The position numbers and the translations under genes were made by a program. From Acidimicrobiaceae bacterium (GTDB lineage: Bacteria > Actinomycetota > Acidimicrobiia > Acidimicrobiales > Aldehydirespiratoraceae), in the NCBI GenBank assembly GCA_009842325.1, contig VYFQ01000026.1:1-42489 (forward strand): 42,489 bases of DNA, given 5' to 3'. The notes beneath the pieces were generated by a model. That model was not told where the DNA came from, ran no database searches, and saw only the letters and a list, made by a program, of their open reading frames with translations. Below, piece after piece: positions 22,521 through 31,385 of the stretch (its first letter is position 1; the number at the start of each line of letters is the position of its first letter).

Positions 22521-23447
22521 GTGCCGGTGAGCGACGCCGCCGCGGTGCGAACAGCCGGCAGGGAACACGCCGACCGCGGATTGGCTCCCTGCCGCCCGCT
22601 GCTCAAGTGGCCGGGCGGGAAGCGGTCCGAACTGCCGCTCATCGCACCTCGGATACCCGAGCATTCACGCTACTTCGAGCCGTTCTTCGGTGGAGGCAGC
22701 GTCTACTTCGCTGCCATCGACGCCGAGTCGTTCGCCAACGACCTTCATCCCGACCTGATGGAGTTCTACCGTTGCGTCAAGCACAACGATGAGCGGTTCT
22801 TCCAGCATCTGTACTCCATCGTCGACGATTGGGAGCGAGCCTCACTCGTCGGAAGAGACGCCATCTACTACGACTGCAGAGACCGGTACAACGCATCCCC
22901 GCCCACAACCGCTCAGCGCGCTGCCGACTTCTTCCTCCTGAGGGAGCTGGCCTACGGAGGAATGTTCCGCGTCAATGCAAACGGTCACTTCAACGTCCCG
23001 TTCGGGCAGGCCTACGCCAAGAACAAGAACCTGCGCGAGAAGGTGGACCATCTTCGCTCCGACGCCGCAGTGGCCAAGATGAAGCGCCTCAACCTGTCGG
23101 CCCTCGACTTCGCCGACTTCCTGGACGGCTTCGAGTTCCGCCCGGCCGACTTCATGTTCGTCGATCCGCCGTACGACTCATCGTTCTCCAAGTACGACAC
23201 CCTTGACTTCACTGAACAAGACCAACGACGCCTGGCCAAGGCTCTGATGCAGTTCACAGGACGATTCATGCTGGTCTGCAAGGCGACGCCTCTCATCGAG
23301 GACCTCTACCACGGTGCCGAACACCTGCGAGTGCACCACTATGAGTACCAGTACAAGTTCAACATCAAGGGCCGCTTCTCGCGGTCGTCCACCCACGCGA
23401 TGATCACCAACTATGAAGCCGCTCCCGCCGCAAGGGAGGCGAGTTGA
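22521..23447 (+). CDS. dam: DNA adenine N6-methyltransferase, Dam (D12) class
   Basis: A 308-residue D12-class adenine methyltransferase. Motif X is LLKWPGGKRSEL, the AdoMet motif FEPFFGGGSVYF (52-63), ELAYGGMFRVNANGHFNVPFG the middle signature, and the catalytic motif IV DPPYDSS (215-221). It methylates adenine in a short site, GATC in Dam proper; specificity cannot be read here. No restriction endonuclease or specificity gene is adjacent, so it appears to be a solitary methylase. The GTG at 22521 is preceded by a GAGGGGGG run about 12 bases upstream; GTG 22527 is an alternative. It follows ogt by 44 bases, next to repair genes. Confidence 0.92.
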   Translation: MPVSDAAAVRTAGREHADRGLAPCRPLLKWPGGKRSELPLIAPRIPEHSRYFEPFFGGGSVYFAAIDAESFANDLHPDLMEFYRCVKHNDERFFQHLYSIVDDWERASLVGRDAIYYDCRDRYNASPPTTAQRAADFFLLRELAYGGMFRVNANGHFNVPFGQAYAKNKNLREKVDHLRSDAAVAKMKRLNLSALDFADFLDGFEFRPADFMFVDPPYDSSFSKYDTLDFTEQDQRRLAKALMQFTGRFMLVCKATPLIEDLYHGAEHLRVHHYEYQYKFNIKGRFSRSSTHAMITNYEAAPAAREAS

Positions 23448-23465
23448 CGATGCACCGGAGTTGAT

Positions 23466-24269
23466 GTGCGTATCGGGATCTCGCCGTTCGCCACTACACG
23501 GGAGACCACGCTCGAGCTGAGCCGGATCGCCGTGGAGGGCGGCCTCGACACGCTGTGGCTCGGCGACGGCTACCTCGCCAACCCCGACTTCACCGGATGG
23601 GCCGGCGCGATGGAGAGCCTGGCCGAACTGGCGTGGCTGGCCGGTCGGTATCCCACCGCCCGGGTCGGCATCGCGGCTGCGATCCTCCCGCTGCGCGATC
23701 CGTCGTGGCTCGCCAAGCAGGCCAACACGCTCCACCGGATGGCGGGCGGCGGGTTCATCCTCGTCGTCACGCCCGGGTTCTGGCCCCATGACCTAGAAGC
23801 GAGGGGCATCGCCTTCGCCGATCGGGCCGCCGTCTTCGACGCGAACCTGGCGGACCTCCGCCGGCTGCTCCCCGACGAGACGCTGTCCCCCGGACCCTCA
23901 AGCACCGGCCCGCCGCCGGTGTGGCTGGCCGGAGCGGATGCGACCATGGCCCGAGCCGCGGCGCTGGGTCTGCCCTTCCTGTCCTCGCGGGCCACCCCCG
24001 ACGAACTGGGCCCCATCGCCCGGCGATTCTTCGACGCGGGCGGGGAGTTCCTCGCCCATCGGACCCGGCTCGAATACGGCGAACACGATGTGACCGGCAA
24101 CGTCGTCGACTGGCACGCAATCACCGGCTCTGCCGGCGAGCTCGTCGACACCCTCGGCCGGTACGCCGAGCTGGGCGTCGGGGACCTCTCGATCATCCCC
24201 GGGCAGGACGACGCCAGCTCCCTGCGTACCGTCGAGATACTCGCCGCCGAGGTGATGCCCCAGCTGTGA
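23466..24269 (+). CDS. LLM class flavin-dependent oxidoreductase
   Basis: A 267-residue luciferase-like (TIM-barrel) flavin oxidoreductase starting MRIGISPFATTRETTLELSR. The segments GLDTLWLGDGYLANPDFTGW, RVGIAAAILPLRDPSWLAKQ and GGGFILVVTPG fit the family. Such enzymes use FMN or F420 on varied small substrates. The GTG at 23466 begins the first strand. It is on the same strand as, and 18 bases after, the Dam gene, and it faces the AhpD-like gene tail to tail. Substrate unknown. Confidence 0.88.
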   Translation: MRIGISPFATTRETTLELSRIAVEGGLDTLWLGDGYLANPDFTGWAGAMESLAELAWLAGRYPTARVGIAAAILPLRDPSWLAKQANTLHRMAGGGFILVVTPGFWPHDLEARGIAFADRAAVFDANLADLRRLLPDETLSPGPSSTGPPPVWLAGADATMARAAALGLPFLSSRATPDELGPIARRFFDAGGEFLAHRTRLEYGEHDVTGNVVDWHAITGSAGELVDTLGRYAELGVGDLSIIPGQDDASSLRTVEILAAEVMPQL

Positions 24270-24280
24270 ACCAGCTGCCG

Positions 24281-24859
24281 TCAGCGCTCGTCCGGGACCG
24301 CGCTGGTCGCCTCGTGGGTGGACGTCATCACGCTGCGCAGCCCGAGCCCCATCACCACCCGATTGATGTAGGCGTAGTAGGCGACCATGTTGTTGAGGTC
24401 GAGGATGTCGAGGTCGCTCAGCCCGTGCTCTCGCAGCGGTTCGAGATCGCGCTCGGTCACAGCCGCGGGCGACTGCGTGAGCTTTGCGGCATACGTGCAG
24501 ATCGCATCGAGGCGGCCGTCCCCGGACTTCACGCGGACCGGGTCGGCGTCGATGGCGTCCAGCACCTCGGTGGCCAGCCCGAGCGACTCGAGCTTGAGCC
24601 GCAAACCTGAAGCGCAATGGTCGGTGCCGTTGAGACGGGACGTCACCAGGGCGGCCGACTGGCGCTCGATGGCGGTGAGTTGCGACGGGCAATGCTCCAC
24701 GGCTCGATAGAGCCGGAGCCGCTCCTCGACGATCGGGGGGTAGAGGCTGCCGAGCATGGTGAACTCGGCGGGCTCGCCGAGCTTCGCCGCCTGCCAGTCG
24801 TAGGCGTCGCGGAGCGCACCGGAAGCGTCGTCCCACGGGACGGTGTCGATCCAGGCCAT
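24281..24859 (-). CDS. Carboxymuconolactone decarboxylase/AhpD-like family protein
   Basis: A 192-residue all-helical protein of the AhpD-like, peroxidase-related group. The core is QLTAIERQSAALVTSRLNGT followed by DHCASGLRLKLESLGL, and the second half has a helix pair around LSDLDILDLNNMVAYYAYIN. Most relatives carry CxxC-x-x-H here; this protein keeps only one Cys (DHCASG), so thiol peroxidase chemistry is doubtful. ATG 24859 is chosen since the family N-terminus (MAWIDTV) begins there; the frame remains open upstream. Only 23 bases separate it from the divergent LLM gene. Confidence 0.85.
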   Translation of the reverse strand: MAWIDTVPWDDASGALRDAYDWQAAKLGEPAEFTMLGSLYPPIVEERLRLYRAVEHCPSQLTAIERQSAALVTSRLNGTDHCASGLRLKLESLGLATEVLDAIDADPVRVKSGDGRLDAICTYAAKLTQSPAAVTERDLEPLREHGLSDLDILDLNNMVAYYAYINRVVMGLGLRSVMTSTHEATSAVPDER

Positions 24860-24882
24860 TGCTGCGATGGTAGACCGGTGCC

Positions 24883-25875
24883 GTGAGCGGCGACACCGTT
24901 CCTGCGGTCGGCGTGTGGATATTCCCCGCCGCGCCCGCTCCCGGGCTGGTCGACCTGGCCCGCCACGTTGAGAATCGCGGCCTAGACGAGCTGTGGATAG
25001 GCGACGAGGGACCCGCACGCGATCCCTTCGCCGTGCTCGCCGCCGCGGCGGTCGTCACCGGTCGGATCCGGCTGGCCACCGGCATCACGAACCCGTACGT
25101 GCGCCATCCGGGCGTAACCGCCGCGAGCATGCTCACCGTCCACGAGCTCAGCGGCGGCCGAGCCGTGCTCGGGGTCGGTGCGGGGGGACAGATGTCGCTG
25201 GCGCCGTTCGGCCTGGAGGCCCGCAAGCCCGTCGACCGTGTGCGTGAGTTCCTCGACATCACCCGGGCGGTTGCGACCGGGACACCGACGGCGGGTTACA
25301 CGCCGCCGGACGTCGCCGTCGACGAGGCGGCCGCCGGCGCACCGATGCCGGTGTTCGTGGGAGCCCGCGGGCCCCGGCTCAACCGGCTCGCGTCCGAGCT
25401 GGCCGACGGCGCCTTCGTGTCGGGCATGCCCCCGTTCCGCTACCCCGCCGTCGTCGACTGGGCCCGGTCTGAGCGCCCGATCGACATCGCGCTGTACCCG
25501 AGCGTCGCCTTCACCGAGGAGGCGGTGGAGCGACACCGGCCCGAGATGATCTGGTCGCTGCTCGACACCCCGCTCGAAGTGCGGGAGGAGCTCGGGCTCG
25601 ACGTCGAAGCCGTGAGATCGGCCGCTGGGGCGCTCCGGGCCGGCGACCCGGAACCGGCGCGAACGCTGATCGACGACACCGTGTTCGAACGGGTGATGCT
25701 GGCGGGCCAACCCACGGTGGTGGGTCGACGGCTGGCGGAACTGGTCCGAGAGCATCGGCCCACGAGCATCGGGCTCGCCCTCCTCCAGGACGACCTGCAC
25801 GAAGGCGTGGATCACGCGGCCGAGGCCTTCGCGGCCATGACCGCTGAGCTGGAAGGTGATCGATGGTCGGCGTGA
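24883..25875 (+). CDS. LLM class flavin-dependent oxidoreductase
   Basis: A 330-residue luciferase-like oxidoreductase, probably F420- or FMN-dependent. It starts MSGDTVPAVGVWIFPAAPAP and contains GLDELWIGDEGPARDPFAVL, IRLATGITNPYVRHPGVTAA and AVLGVGAGGQMSLAPFGLEA, typical of the 5,10-methylene-tetrahydromethanopterin-reductase-like branch. The GTG at 24883 is divergent from the AhpD-like gene by 23 bases, so its promoter overlaps that gene. It overlaps the next LLM gene by 13 bases, which implies co-translation. Confidence 0.9.
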   Translation: MSGDTVPAVGVWIFPAAPAPGLVDLARHVENRGLDELWIGDEGPARDPFAVLAAAAVVTGRIRLATGITNPYVRHPGVTAASMLTVHELSGGRAVLGVGAGGQMSLAPFGLEARKPVDRVREFLDITRAVATGTPTAGYTPPDVAVDEAAAGAPMPVFVGARGPRLNRLASELADGAFVSGMPPFRYPAVVDWARSERPIDIALYPSVAFTEEAVERHRPEMIWSLLDTPLEVREELGLDVEAVRSAAGALRAGDPEPARTLIDDTVFERVMLAGQPTVVGRRLAELVREHRPTSIGLALLQDDLHEGVDHAAEAFAAMTAELEGDRWSA

Positions 25876-26804
25876 TCAACCATGTGGCCAACCCCGACGT
25901 CGAGGCCGCGGTCGGGCTCGCCCAGGCGGCCGAGGGCGCGGGAGCGGCATGGATCGGCGTCGCCGACGCCTTCTGGTGGCGGGATGTATGGATGCTGCTC
26001 GGGGAGGTCGCCTCACAGACGGAACGCATCGAGCTCGGACCGGCCATGACCAACCCGTACATGCGCCACCGGTTCCACACGGCGTCGGCGCTGGCCACGC
26101 TGCAGGAGCTGGCGCCCGGCCGGGTGTTCTGCGGTATCGCGGCCGGCGGATCCGAGGTCACCGCGGCAGCCGGGATCTCCCGACAGGACGCGCCCGAGAA
26201 GGTCGCCGAGCTGGTCACCTTCCTGCGCGCGGTCGAGACCACCGGGACACTCGACGCCTCGTCGGGCCGCGGCCTCGACATCCGCCTCGATCCCGTCCCG
26301 ATCCTGATGGCGGGACGGGGCGACACCATGCTGCGCGCTGCGGGTGCGCTGGCCGACCGGGTCCTGCTGTGGGCGATCCCGGCGTCGGACCTGGAGCGCT
26401 CGGCGTCGATCGTCCGTGCCGGCGCCTCCGGCCGGCCCCGGCCACCGGAGCTGGTCTGGGCACCGCTCGTACGCCACCGCGACGCTCCGCAGAGGTCGAT
26501 CATGCACGTTGCCGTCTACGCCTCCCTCAACACGGTCGCTCCGGTGCGGCTCGGATGGGGACTGGACAACACTCGGGTCGAGGCCATCCGGGAGCAGCTC
26601 GTGCGGGGCGACCTGTCGGCCGCAGGAGCCCTCGTCCCGCCGAGTGCCCTCGAGGATCTGGTGTTCGAGGACCTCGACCCGGCCCCGATCGCGGCCATCG
26701 CCCGCCGCCTCGGCGTGTCGTCGTTGGCCGTGCCCGGGTTCGATCCAGCGACACTCGCCGGCCACATTGCCTGGGCCGCCTCGGTCGAGGCCCTGCTCGA
26801 CTGA
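25863..26804 (+). CDS. LLM class flavin-dependent oxidoreductase
   Basis: A 313-residue paralogue of the preceding gene. It shares the pattern AAWIGVADAFWWRDVWMLLG and IELGPAMTNPYMRHRFHTAS, followed by GRVFCGIAAGGSEVTAAAGI, and lacks a long N-terminal extension. The ATG at 25863 lies inside the last codons of the upstream gene, with AAGG about six bases before it. Overlapping paralogues suggest two subunits of one enzyme or two related reactions. A beta-lactamase-fold hydrolase follows 13 bases after its stop. Substrate unknown. Confidence 0.88.
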   Translation: MVGVINHVANPDVEAAVGLAQAAEGAGAAWIGVADAFWWRDVWMLLGEVASQTERIELGPAMTNPYMRHRFHTASALATLQELAPGRVFCGIAAGGSEVTAAAGISRQDAPEKVAELVTFLRAVETTGTLDASSGRGLDIRLDPVPILMAGRGDTMLRAAGALADRVLLWAIPASDLERSASIVRAGASGRPRPPELVWAPLVRHRDAPQRSIMHVAVYASLNTVAPVRLGWGLDNTRVEAIREQLVRGDLSAAGALVPPSALEDLVFEDLDPAPIAAIARRLGVSSLAVPGFDPATLAGHIAWAASVEALLD

Positions 26805-26817
26805 CAGGGAGGCTCTG

Positions 26818-28002
26818 GTGGCGCTGCAGGACGATGTGCAGGCGATCCTCGACCGAGGCGTGGACGACGGCGACGTCGTTGGTGCAACCGCCCAAGTCGT
26901 CACCGGCGACGGGCTCCTCGCCGCCGCGGCCGCCGGGGAGCGGTCGGCCGACGCCGCGGCCGGCGCCGGCCCCATGACGCTCGACACGGTCTGCTGGATC
27001 GCCTCCATGACCAAGGCCATCACCGGCGCGGCGGCCATGCATCTCGTGGAGCGGGGCCGACTCCACCTCGACGCGCCCGCCTCGAGCGTGCTGCCCAACC
27101 TCGCCGACGCGGGCGTGCTCGAGGGCTTCGACGACGACGGCCAGCCCGTCGTGCGCCCGGCCAGGGCCCCGATCACCCTGCGCCACCTGCTGACCCATAC
27201 GTCCGGGTTCGGCTACGACACCTGGAGCGAACTGCTGCTGCGCTACCAGCAGGCCGCCGGGACCGTCTCGATGACCAGCGGGGAGTTGGTGGCGACCACG
27301 ACGATGCCAGCGTTGTTCGATCCCGGCGAGGGCTGGATGTACGGCATCAGCATCGACATCGTGGGCCGCATGGTGGAGGAGGTCTCAGGCCGGCGGCTCG
27401 ACGACTACTTCGACGAGCACATCCTCGATCCGCTGGCGATGGGCTCCACCTCGTTCGGGCGGAGCGACGACCTGCAGTCTCGCAGTGCCGCGATGCACGC
27501 CCGGAGGCCCGACGGCTCGCTGGCCGCCATCGAGCTCGCCCGGTCCCCCGAACCGAAGTTCCCGTCGGGCGGCGGCGGGCTTTATAGCACGGTCGAGGAC
27601 TACTGCCGGTTCCTTCAGATGATCCTGGGCCGGGGCAGCCTCGACGGCGTCGCGATCCTGCAGCCCGAGACGGTCGACCGGATGACGGTCAACAGCATCG
27701 GAGATTTGCGGGTGGTCGCCCTGCCCGCGGTGAGGCGTGAGCTCAGCAACGACGCCGAGTTCTTCCCGGGCGTGGCGAAGAGCTGGGGCCTGACGTTCCA
27801 GATCAACGAGGAGCCGCTGCCCACGGGACGGCCCGCCGGCGGGCTCATGTGGGCCGGCATCGCCAACACCTACTTCTGGATCGACATGGACAACCAGGTC
27901 GCCGGCGTCTACCTCAGCCAGCAACTCCCGTTCGCCGACCCCCGCTCCTACCGGCTCTACACCGACATCGAGACCGCCACGTACGAGTATCTGACGAGCT
28001 AG
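26818..28002 (+). CDS. Serine hydrolase, beta-lactamase/esterase (class C-like) family
   Basis: A 394-residue class C beta-lactamase-like hydrolase without a signal peptide, so likely an intracellular esterase rather than an antibiotic-resistance enzyme. The catalytic SMTK motif lies at residues 63-66 (IASMTKAITGAAAMHL), HLLTHTSGFGYDTW follows, and the YxN position reads MYGISIDIVG as in esterases of this family. The C-terminus has the beta strands GLMWAGIANTYFWID. GTG 26818 is chosen because AGGGAGG lies at 26806-26812; the open frame extends much farther upstream but as a shadow of the LLM gene. It probably acts with the LLM enzymes upstream. Confidence 0.9.
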   Translation: MALQDDVQAILDRGVDDGDVVGATAQVVTGDGLLAAAAAGERSADAAAGAGPMTLDTVCWIASMTKAITGAAAMHLVERGRLHLDAPASSVLPNLADAGVLEGFDDDGQPVVRPARAPITLRHLLTHTSGFGYDTWSELLLRYQQAAGTVSMTSGELVATTTMPALFDPGEGWMYGISIDIVGRMVEEVSGRRLDDYFDEHILDPLAMGSTSFGRSDDLQSRSAAMHARRPDGSLAAIELARSPEPKFPSGGGGLYSTVEDYCRFLQMILGRGSLDGVAILQPETVDRMTVNSIGDLRVVALPAVRRELSNDAEFFPGVAKSWGLTFQINEEPLPTGRPAGGLMWAGIANTYFWIDMDNQVAGVYLSQQLPFADPRSYRLYTDIETATYEYLTS

Positions 28003-28083
28003 ACGGGGCGGCGGGCTACCGCTGGAACGACTCCGCCGTCTGCTGACGTTGCTTGAAGAACGGGTGCGGCGGGGTGAGGCTGG

Positions 28084-28112
28084 TTCGAAGCATTTGAAGT
28101 TGTTGCTATAAC
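28084..28112 (+). promoter_or_regulatory. Probable promoter of the betaine transporter operon
   Basis: TTCGAA at 28084-28089 and TATAAC at 28107-28112 are separated by 17 bases in a locally AT-rich stretch, the richest in this area. The -35 box is weak. The leader is about 140 bases and carries GTAGTT twice (28125, 28136) and CGGGACGGG twice (28175-28183, 28194-28202). No known riboswitch was recognised. Confidence 0.45.
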
Positions 28113-28174
28113 TGTGCTTGAATTGTAGTTTCAACGTAGTTACTGTGAGGAAACCCGGAACTGTGTGTCTGCCC

Positions 28175-28202
28175 CGGGACGGGAGCAGGCACTCGGGACG
28201 GG
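28175..28202 (+). repeat. 9-bp direct repeat in the betaine-operon leader
   Basis: CGGGACGGG occurs at 28175-28183 and 28194-28202, 19 bp apart, between the predicted promoter and the binding-protein start. It could be a regulatory element or chance in GC-rich DNA. Confidence 0.35.
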
Positions 28203-28235
28203 GGCGAACAGACAACAAGACAAGAGACCGTCTGA

Positions 28236-30221
<1,986 letters not shown>

Positions 30222-30263
30222 GTCTCACCACGGCTGGCACTCTGTAGTTGTTGCTAGTCAGTT

Positions 30264-30310
30264 AAGGTTCCGGCCGGGTGGAGGCACACGCCTCCCCCGG
30301 CCGGTTCCTT
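30264..30310 (+). terminator. Strong stem-loop between the binding-protein gene and the ATPase gene (attenuator or mRNA-stabilising hairpin)
   Basis: CCGGCCGGG-T-GGAGGC (30270-30285) pairs with GCCTCC-CCCGGCCGG (30290-30304) around the loop ACAC: 15 pairs with one bulged T. Outer AAGG (30264-30267) and CCTT (30307-30310) add four more pairs after a T-T mismatch. TTCCTTTCT follows. It may partly stop transcription or protect the upstream message, keeping the binding protein in excess of the ATPase and permease. Confidence 0.7.
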
Positions 30311-30323
30311 TCTGGAGGCGCGG

Positions 30324-31385
30324 ATGGCTACGTCCATGAACGGTGACGCGATGATCTCGTGCCGGGACGTATGGAAGCTCTACGGCCCCGATCCCGAGAA
30401 GTTCCTCACGCACCACGACGGCGAGCCCAGCATCGACACAGTGAAGGACGCTGGGTACATCCCAGCCGTCGTGGCGGCCAGCCTCGACGTGATGCCCGGC
30501 GAGATCCTCGTGCTGATGGGTCTCAGCGGATCGGGCAAGTCCACGCTAGTCCGATGCCTGTCGCGCCTGATCGAGCCGACCTCGGGCAGCGTCCACTTCG
30601 GCGGCGTCGACTTGCTGGCCGCGTCCGGGCGGGAGTTGATCGACATCCGCCGCCACCGCATGGGGATGGTGTTCCAGCACTTCGCCCTCTTTCCCCATCG
30701 CACCGTGGCCGAGAACATCGTGTTCCCGCTGGAGGTGCAGGGCGTCGACAGCGCCGCCCGACGCGCCCGGGCGGATGAGATCCTCGCACTGGTGGGCCTG
30801 GAGGGCCGCGGCGGCTACTACCCGCGCGAGCTGTCCGGAGGGCAGCAGCAACGGGTCGGCATCGGCCGGTCACTCGCCGTCGAGCCTGACGTGTGGTTCC
30901 TGGACGAGCCCTTCTCGGCGCTCGATCCGCTGATCCGGCGGGAGATGCAGGACGAGTTCCTGCGGCTCCAGTCCGTGCTGCACAAGACGATCGTGTTCAT
31001 CACCCACGACTTCAGCGAGGCGATCCGCCTGGCCGACCGGATCGCGATCCTCTATGAGGGCCAGATCGTCCAGCTGGGCCGGGCCGAGGACCTGGTCACG
31101 CAGCCCGCGACCGACTATGTGCGGAACTTCGCTCGCGACGTGCAACGCGACCGGATCCTCACCGCCCGCAGCGTCATGGGCGACGTCTCGGACGCTCCCC
31201 CGGATGCGGAGACGGTTGAGGCCGGCGCCGTGCTGCGTGAGATAGCCCCGGCAGTGCTGGCGAGCCCGCACCCGCTGGTGGTCATCGAGGACGGTGCCGC
31301 GGTCGGGAGCCTCGACCGCGACGCCGTGATCGACGCAGTGTGGGGCGCCAACGAGGCCGAGGGCACACACTCCGGCGCCGGCTGA
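30324..31385 (+). CDS. proV: Glycine betaine/proline ABC transporter ATP-binding protein
   Basis: A 353-residue ABC ATPase of the ProV/OpuAA type. The N-terminus has CRDVWKLYGPDPEKFLTH, then Walker A GLSGSGKST (66-74), the Q-loop region MVFQHFALFPHRTVAENIVF, signature LSGGQQQRV (170-178), Walker B WFLDEPFSALDPLIR and switch His in FITHDFSEA. A shortened C-terminal region of about 90 residues ends in VVIEDGAAVGSLDRDAVI, a CBS-like remnant that in relatives senses ionic strength. The ATG at 30324 has GGAGG five bases upstream. Its stop overlaps the permease start by one base (TGATG). Confidence 0.95.
   Translation: MATSMNGDAMISCRDVWKLYGPDPEKFLTHHDGEPSIDTVKDAGYIPAVVAASLDVMPGEILVLMGLSGSGKSTLVRCLSRLIEPTSGSVHFGGVDLLAASGRELIDIRRHRMGMVFQHFALFPHRTVAENIVFPLEVQGVDSAARRARADEILALVGLEGRGGYYPRELSGGQQQRVGIGRSLAVEPDVWFLDEPFSALDPLIRREMQDEFLRLQSVLHKTIVFITHDFSEAIRLADRIAILYEGQIVQLGRAEDLVTQPATDYVRNFARDVQRDRILTARSVMGDVSDAPPDAETVEAGAVLREIAPAVLASPHPLVVIEDGAAVGSLDRDAVIDAVWGANEAEGTHSGAG

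Noticed and set aside
23898..25262. A 454-codon minus-strand frame
   Set aside because: It runs across three real genes on both strands and resembles none of them. The real minus-strand gene there uses another frame (24281-24859).
26344..26817. Upstream extension of the beta-lactamase-fold gene
   Set aside because: It is in another frame of the LLM gene; an AGGGAGG site before GTG 26818 marks the real start.
26818..28002. Antibiotic-resistance beta-lactamase
   Set aside because: There is no signal peptide and the YxN region is of the esterase type, so an intracellular hydrolase is more likely.
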